Assembly: GCA_030602105.1 (NCBI GenBank)
Contig: JAUWAK010000036.1
Span: 1 to 9,518, forward strand
DNA from: Candidatus Aerophobota bacterium
GTDB lineage: Bacteria > Aerophobota > Aerophobia > Aerophobales > AE-B3A
Reading direction: 5' to 3'
Length of the DNA stretch: 9,518 nucleotides
The notes beneath the pieces were generated by a model. It made no database searches, had not been told where the DNA came from, and worked only from the letters and a program-made list of their open reading frames with translations. The stretch's first letter is position 1; each line of letters starts with the position of its first letter. A program made the position numbers and the translations under genes. Of this stretch, positions 5,936 through 9,518 are shown in pieces.

Positions 5936-6101
5936 TGCATATCTCCTTTTCAATTCTCCAAAACTCTCTAGATATGGAGCTTCTAAGCATACTCCGCTCC
6001 AAAAAGATGCGCATTAGCCTCCGAAAAAGCGCGTTCCCGTCCTGAGAAAGAGAGGTGCACAGCATTGCCTTGAGATGTCATCCTTTCCAGAACTGCTTTC
6101 T

Positions 6102-6131
6102 ATTTTACATGCAAAAAGTACCCCCCGTCAA
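6102..6131 (-). promoter_or_regulatory. Predicted promoter of the secreted pair
   Basis: Minus-strand -35 TTGACG (6126-6131), 18-nt spacer and -10 TAAAAT (6102-6107) predict a start near 6095 and an untranslated leader of about 160 nt. A G6 run follows the TTGAC, as in the grpE promoter. No known riboswitch was recognised in the leader. Confidence 0.5.
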
Positions 6132-6143
6132 GGAGATCAAGGA
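6128..6143. repeat. Direct repeat TCAAGGA at the secreted-pair -35
   Basis: TCAAGGA occurs at 6128-6134 and 6137-6143 (9-bp period), with the inner copy overlapping the -35. On the minus strand this reads CTTGA-N4-CTTGAC, nearly the same as CTTGA-N5-CTTGAC at the grpE promoter. Confidence 0.45.
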
Positions 6144-6190
6144 TGCTGCGGCTGAGCTACTCGAAAAGTAAGGCAAAATCGGCAGTAGGC

Positions 6191-6217
6191 TTGACAAAGG
6201 AATATCTTTGATATACC
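6191..6217 (+). promoter_or_regulatory. Possible promoter of the radical SAM-gatB-argF operon
   Basis: TTGACA (6191-6196) with TATACC (6212-6217) at a short 15-nt spacing; TACCTT at 17 nt is a weaker alternative -10. It points away from the secreted-pair promoter, making 6.1-6.25 kb a divergent control region. If used, the start near 6224 would exclude the TTG start at 6208 and favour the ATG at 6256. Confidence 0.4.
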
Positions 6218-6255
6218 TTGAAACAGAAATCACTCCCCTAAGAGGCCCCCCTTCC

Positions 6256-7266
6256 ATGCACGAGGCGATGTTCTATGAGAGAACGAAGGACAAAGAAGTA
6301 AAATGCGGGCTGTGTCCTCATAAATGTAAGATCGCCAACCAAAAGAGGGGCACATGCGGAGTAAGGGAAAACAGGGAAGGCGTGCTTTACAGCCTGGTCT
6401 ATGGAAGAGCAATTTCCTGGGCTGTTGACCCCATTGAGAAAAAGCCTCTCTACCATTTTCATCCAGGCTCGGATATCTTCTCTATAGCTACGGTGGGGTG
6501 TAATCTCAGATGCGGGCACTGTCAAAACTATAGTATTTCTCAGTTATCGAAAGAGGAAGAGAAGATTGAGGGGCGGGATCTTTCCCCCGAGAGGATTGTT
6601 TCGCAAGCCAAAACGACGGGGTGCCTCAGTATTGCTTACACCTACACAGAGCCTACTGTTTTCTTTGAATACGCTTATGATACCTCAAGATTGGCCAAGC
6701 AGAATAATCTTAACAATGTCTTTGTTACCAATGGATATATGAGTGAGGAGAGTCTAAAGGAAGTGGGTCCCTTTCTTGATGCCGCTAATTGTGATTTGAA
6801 ATCTTTCAGCGAAGAGCACTATAGAAAGATATGTGGTGGAAAACTCAAGTTTGTACTTCGTACTCTTGAGCTTATGAAAGAGCTTGAAATCTGGCTGGAG
6901 GTAACCACTTTAGTTATCCCTACCCTCAATGACTCTGAGGGTGAGCTGAGGAAAATAGCTGAGTTTATACTCCAGCTGGGTAAGGATACTCCCTGGCACA
7001 TTAGCCGCTTTTATCCATCTTACCGAATGAGGGATCTTCCTCCTACTCCGCTCCAGACCCTTCATCGAGCTCGGCAGATAGGCCTCAATGCGGGACTGAG
7101 GTATGTCTACACAGGAAATGTCCCCGCTGATGAGGGAGAGAGTACCTACTGTTATCAGTGCGGCCGACCCATACTTGAGCGCTATGGTTATCATATTAAG
7201 GCCAATCATATCCGAAGTGGTGAGTGTGAGTACTGTAAGGCCAAGATAGACGGAGTAGGACTGTAG
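6256..7266 (+). CDS. amrS: AmmeMemoRadiSam-system radical SAM enzyme
   Basis: Radical S-adenosylmethionine protein of the family that occurs with AMMECR1- and MEMO-like domains; its reaction is not established. The CX3CX2C cluster motif is CNLRCGHC (Cys82, 86, 89) in VGCNLRCGHCQNYSIS. The N-terminus carries CGLCPHKC and GTCGVRENREG (Cys17, 20, 24, 34), typical of the family, and the C-terminus has two CxxC pairs (299/302 and 324/327) forming a probable zinc-ribbon or extra metal site. YTYTEPTVFFEYAYD and NCDLKSFSEEHYRK are further family landmarks. The ATG at 6256 gives 336 residues beginning MHEAMFYE, the usual start of the family, with AAGAGG 10 nt upstream. A TTG at 6208 (AAAGG upstream) would add 16 residues. 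Neither AMMECR1 nor MEMO is present in the window. gatB follows after 10 nt. Confidence 0.9.
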   Translation: MHEAMFYERTKDKEVKCGLCPHKCKIANQKRGTCGVRENREGVLYSLVYGRAISWAVDPIEKKPLYHFHPGSDIFSIATVGCNLRCGHCQNYSISQLSKEEEKIEGRDLSPERIVSQAKTTGCLSIAYTYTEPTVFFEYAYDTSRLAKQNNLNNVFVTNGYMSEESLKEVGPFLDAANCDLKSFSEEHYRKICGGKLKFVLRTLELMKELEIWLEVTTLVIPTLNDSEGELRKIAEFILQLGKDTPWHISRFYPSYRMRDLPPTPLQTLHRARQIGLNAGLRYVYTGNVPADEGESTYCYQCGRPILERYGYHIKANHIRSGECEYCKAKIDGVGL

Positions 7267-7276
7267 GACAATACAA

Positions 7277-8725
7277 ATGGACTACCGGAGCAGCATTGGA
7301 CTAGAGGTTCATGTGCATCTTTTGACGGAAAGCAAACTCTTTTGTGGCTGCAGCACTGAGTTTGGCAGCCCTCCTAACTCTCAAACTTGCCCTATATGTT
7401 TGGGCCTACCGGGAGTGCTTCCCAGTATCAACAAAAAGGCTGTGGAGCATGTGATCTTGACAGCTCTGGCTCTCAATTGTAGGGTGAGTCCCTTCTCAAG
7501 ATTTTCCAGGAAGAACTACTACTATCCAGACCTTCCCAAGAATTTTCAAATCTCCCAATACGACGAGCCTCTGGCCAGGGATGGGTATCTTGAATTTGAG
7601 CTCGATGGGAGGGTGCGGCGGGTAGCAATTCAGAGGGTACATTTGGAGGAAGACGCTGGAAAAATCATCCACGGAGAAGATATAGAGGACCCTGAAGACA
7701 AAGACTTCAGCTTCATCGACTATAATCGCACCGGAATCCCTTTGATGGAGATTGTTAGCCATCCGGAGATTCACTCTCCCGAGGAAGCCTACCAGTATCT
7801 TGTGAATCTCAAAAGGGTCCTGGAGTATCTTGGGGTAAGCGACTGCAATATGGAGGAGGGGTCTCTTCGCTGTGATGCCAATGTCTCCCTGGCTCCTGAA
7901 GGAACCAGATTGGGAGTTAAGACAGAACTTAAGAATATGAATTCATTCAAGGAAATAAGAGAGGGGCTGAGCTTTGAGATAGAAAGACAGACTGCTCTTT
8001 TGAATAAGGGGGAGAAGATTACTCAAGAAACCAGGCTCTGGGACTGCGAGGAACAAACTACGGTTCCCATGAGGGGTAAGGAAGAAGCCCACGACTATCG
8101 CTATTTTCCCGAGCCGGATCTTTTGCCTGTCAAAATTTCCAATGAGCAGCTGGAGCATCTTAAGGAGGGTTTGGTAGAGTTTCCTTTTGATCGCTACAGA
8201 AGATTCATCTCCCAGTATCATCTTCCTGACTACGATGCGGGTGTTCTCACCGACTCGAGACAGTTGGCTGACTATTTTGAAGAATGCGTTAGAAACTTCC
8301 CCCAGCCTAAGATAGTGAGCAATTGGATTATGGGGGAGTTTCTCCGATTGGTCAAGAAAGAGAAGACATCCCTTGGGGAGGTAAAGGCGAAACCTCTCAT
8401 GCTGGCTAATCTCCTTAAAGAGGTGAGCAAAGGTACAGTTAGCGGAAAGCTAGCTAAGGAAGTTTTTCAAAAGATGTTTGAAACCGGCAAATCCGGCGAA
8501 GAGATAATTCGTGAGGAAAAACTGGGCCAGATTAGCGATACAGATGAGCTTGGAGAAATAGTTCAAGGGGTCATCGCGCGAAACTCAAAAGCAGTCACTG
8601 ACTTTAAGAAGGGAAAGGATAAAGCGATGGTTTTTCTGGTAGGGCAAGTTATGCGAGAAACGCGGGGACGAGCGAATCCTGAACTGGTCAACAGAATCTT
8701 GAAAGACAAAATGCGAGGCATGTGA
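7277..8725 (+). CDS. gatB: Aspartyl/glutamyl-tRNA(Asn/Gln) amidotransferase subunit B
   Basis: Subunit of the cytosolic GatCAB complex. It phosphorylates Glu-tRNA(Gln) or Asp-tRNA(Asn) and transfers ammonia from GatA to form Gln-tRNA or Asn-tRNA. At 482 residues it is full length. Visible are the N-terminal SSIGLEVHVHLLTESKLFC, the zinc cysteines Cys23, Cys25, Cys38 and Cys41 (CGCS, CPICLGLPG), YYPDLPKNFQISQYD (82-96), VHLEEDAGK (121-129) and the PROSITE-type signature IDYNRTGIPLMEI (147-159). The C-terminal third is the helical GatB/YqeY tRNA-binding region (VSNWIMGEFLRL onward). Its presence implies the organism makes at least one of Gln-tRNA or Asn-tRNA indirectly. gatA and gatC are not adjacent. 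The ATG lies 10 nt after the radical SAM stop with a weak GGA site, and its stop overlaps the argF start, so expression is probably coupled. Confidence 0.98.
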   Translation: MDYRSSIGLEVHVHLLTESKLFCGCSTEFGSPPNSQTCPICLGLPGVLPSINKKAVEHVILTALALNCRVSPFSRFSRKNYYYPDLPKNFQISQYDEPLARDGYLEFELDGRVRRVAIQRVHLEEDAGKIIHGEDIEDPEDKDFSFIDYNRTGIPLMEIVSHPEIHSPEEAYQYLVNLKRVLEYLGVSDCNMEEGSLRCDANVSLAPEGTRLGVKTELKNMNSFKEIREGLSFEIERQTALLNKGEKITQETRLWDCEEQTTVPMRGKEEAHDYRYFPEPDLLPVKISNEQLEHLKEGLVEFPFDRYRRFISQYHLPDYDAGVLTDSRQLADYFEECVRNFPQPKIVSNWIMGEFLRLVKKEKTSLGEVKAKPLMLANLLKEVSKGTVSGKLAKEVFQKMFETGKSGEEIIREEKLGQISDTDELGEIVQGVIARNSKAVTDFKKGKDKAMVFLVGQVMRETRGRANPELVNRILKDKMRGM

Positions 8726-9518
8726 TGAAAAAAGACTTTCTTTCCATTTCTGAGCTTACTCAGGAGGAAATTATACAGCTTTTTAAGAAGACAGACCACC
8801 TCAAGAGCCTGCTGGAGAAGGGGGAAATTTATCATCCCCTCCAGCAAAAAACTCTGGCCATGATTTTTCGAAAACCATCCACTCGTACCCGTGTCTCTTT
8901 CGAAGTGGCCATGCATCAACTAGGGGGACACGCAATTTTCCTTCCCTCCTCTGAGATGCAGCTTCAAAGAGGGGAAAGTATTGGAGACACGGGAAAAGTG
9001 CTGTCCAGATATGTTGCCGGCATCGTAATCAGAACTTTTGATCAAAACGAGGTAGCGAGACTCGCTGAGGCAGCTACTGTTCCTGTCATCAATGGCCTAA
9101 CAGATCTTCTCCATCCCTGTCAGGCCCTATCGGATTATTATACTCTCTGGGAAAGAGGGAAAGAATTGGAGGGACTCAAGCTAGCCTACTTGGGAGATGG
9201 TAATAATGTTTGTAACTCATTAATCTTGGGGGCGGCCAAACTGGGAGTTCATATAGCTATAGCCACTCCTCCAGGATACGAACCTGACAAGGAAATAATC
9301 GAAAAAGCTGCAGCGTCCGGCAAGATCACGCTCCTCAAGGACCCTCTTGAGGCGGCGAAGGATGCTAGCGTTCTTTACACCGATGTTTGGACAAGCATGG
9401 GAAAAGAAGAAGAGAGGGAGTCTCGCGGGAGGATGTTCAAGCCCTATCAGCTTAACGCTGCCATGCTCAGGCAAGCCAGAAAGGATGTTTTGGTCATGCA
9501 TTGTCTTCCTGCCCATAG
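8725..9518 (+). CDS. argF: Ornithine carbamoyltransferase, C-terminus outside window
   Basis: Cytosolic enzyme that joins ornithine and carbamoyl phosphate to give citrulline in arginine synthesis (or the reverse in arginine breakdown). 264 complete codons are present out of a usual 300-320. The carbamoyl-phosphate loop STRTR (52-56) lies in FRKPSTRTRVSFE, with HPCQ at 130-133. The ornithine signature DVWTSMG (220-226) separates it from aspartate carbamoyltransferase. HCLPAH (259-264) carries the catalytic cysteine. The ATG overlaps the gatB stop by one base (TGATG), with GAGG 6 nt upstream, so translation is coupled to gatB. Pairing with gatB rather than other arg genes is unusual. An anabolic role is likelier, but argI/arcB cannot be excluded without neighbours. 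Confidence 0.97.
   Translation, partial: MKKDFLSISELTQEEIIQLFKKTDHLKSLLEKGEIYHPLQQKTLAMIFRKPSTRTRVSFEVAMHQLGGHAIFLPSSEMQLQRGESIGDTGKVLSRYVAGIVIRTFDQNEVARLAEAATVPVINGLTDLLHPCQALSDYYTLWERGKELEGLKLAYLGDGNNVCNSLILGAAKLGVHIAIATPPGYEPDKEIIEKAAASGKITLLKDPLEAAKDASVLYTDVWTSMGKEEERESRGRMFKPYQLNAAMLRQARKDVLVMHCLPAH

Noticed and set aside
5817..6065. Minus-strand 82-codon frame overlapping the exported protein gene
   Set aside because: Out of frame with a gene that has a clear signal peptide and ribosome site; no family resemblance.

Overview
The window reads as chromosomal DNA of a bacterium with moderate-to-low GC. The likeliest source is an uncultured candidate phylum. This rests on a dnaK with the Gram-negative-type N-terminal insert, a tRNA-dependent amidotransferase gene (gatB), and a secreted metalloprotease ending in a FlgD/T9SS-like beta-sandwich. 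Proteins of that build are common in poorly cultured lineages, but no lineage can be assigned from this sequence alone. Most of the window is ordinary; the unusual parts are regulatory DNA and an accessory patch.

Layout. The minus strand carries everything from 1 to about 5.95 kb. (1) A heat-shock operon: grpE (1169-1759) followed by dnaK (1-1137, C-terminal part outside the window). It is preceded by a sigma70-like promoter and a roughly 100-nt leader holding three tandem hairpins, one a good intrinsic terminator. (2) An AT-richer accessory patch (2105-3369): an unrecognised 227-residue protein, then a small antitoxin-like ORF overlapping a PemK/MazF-family toxin. (3) A secreted pair (3615-5935): a small exported protein of unknown function with a 4-nt stop/start overlap to a multidomain M10-like metalloprotease. 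The protease has a zinc motif, a Met-turn, two tandem PKD/Ig-like repeats, an Ig-like domain and a C-terminal FlgD-like domain.

A divergent promoter region (about 5.94-6.25 kb) separates these from the plus strand. The plus strand carries an AmmeMemoRadiSam-type radical SAM gene, then gatB (Asp/Glu-tRNA amidotransferase subunit B), then argF (ornithine carbamoyltransferase, cut at the right edge). These three are tightly packed (10-nt gap, then 1-nt overlap) and look like one operon.

How the genes work together. GrpE is the nucleotide-exchange factor for DnaK. The toxin and antitoxin form a two-gene module. The protease and its upstream partner are probably co-translated and co-exported. GatB supplies Gln-tRNA/Asn-tRNA and ArgF makes citrulline, but no direct functional link to the radical SAM protein is visible. 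The promoters of grpE-dnaK and of the secreted pair share an unusual layout: a duplicated CTTGA element, one copy in the -35, followed by a G6 run.
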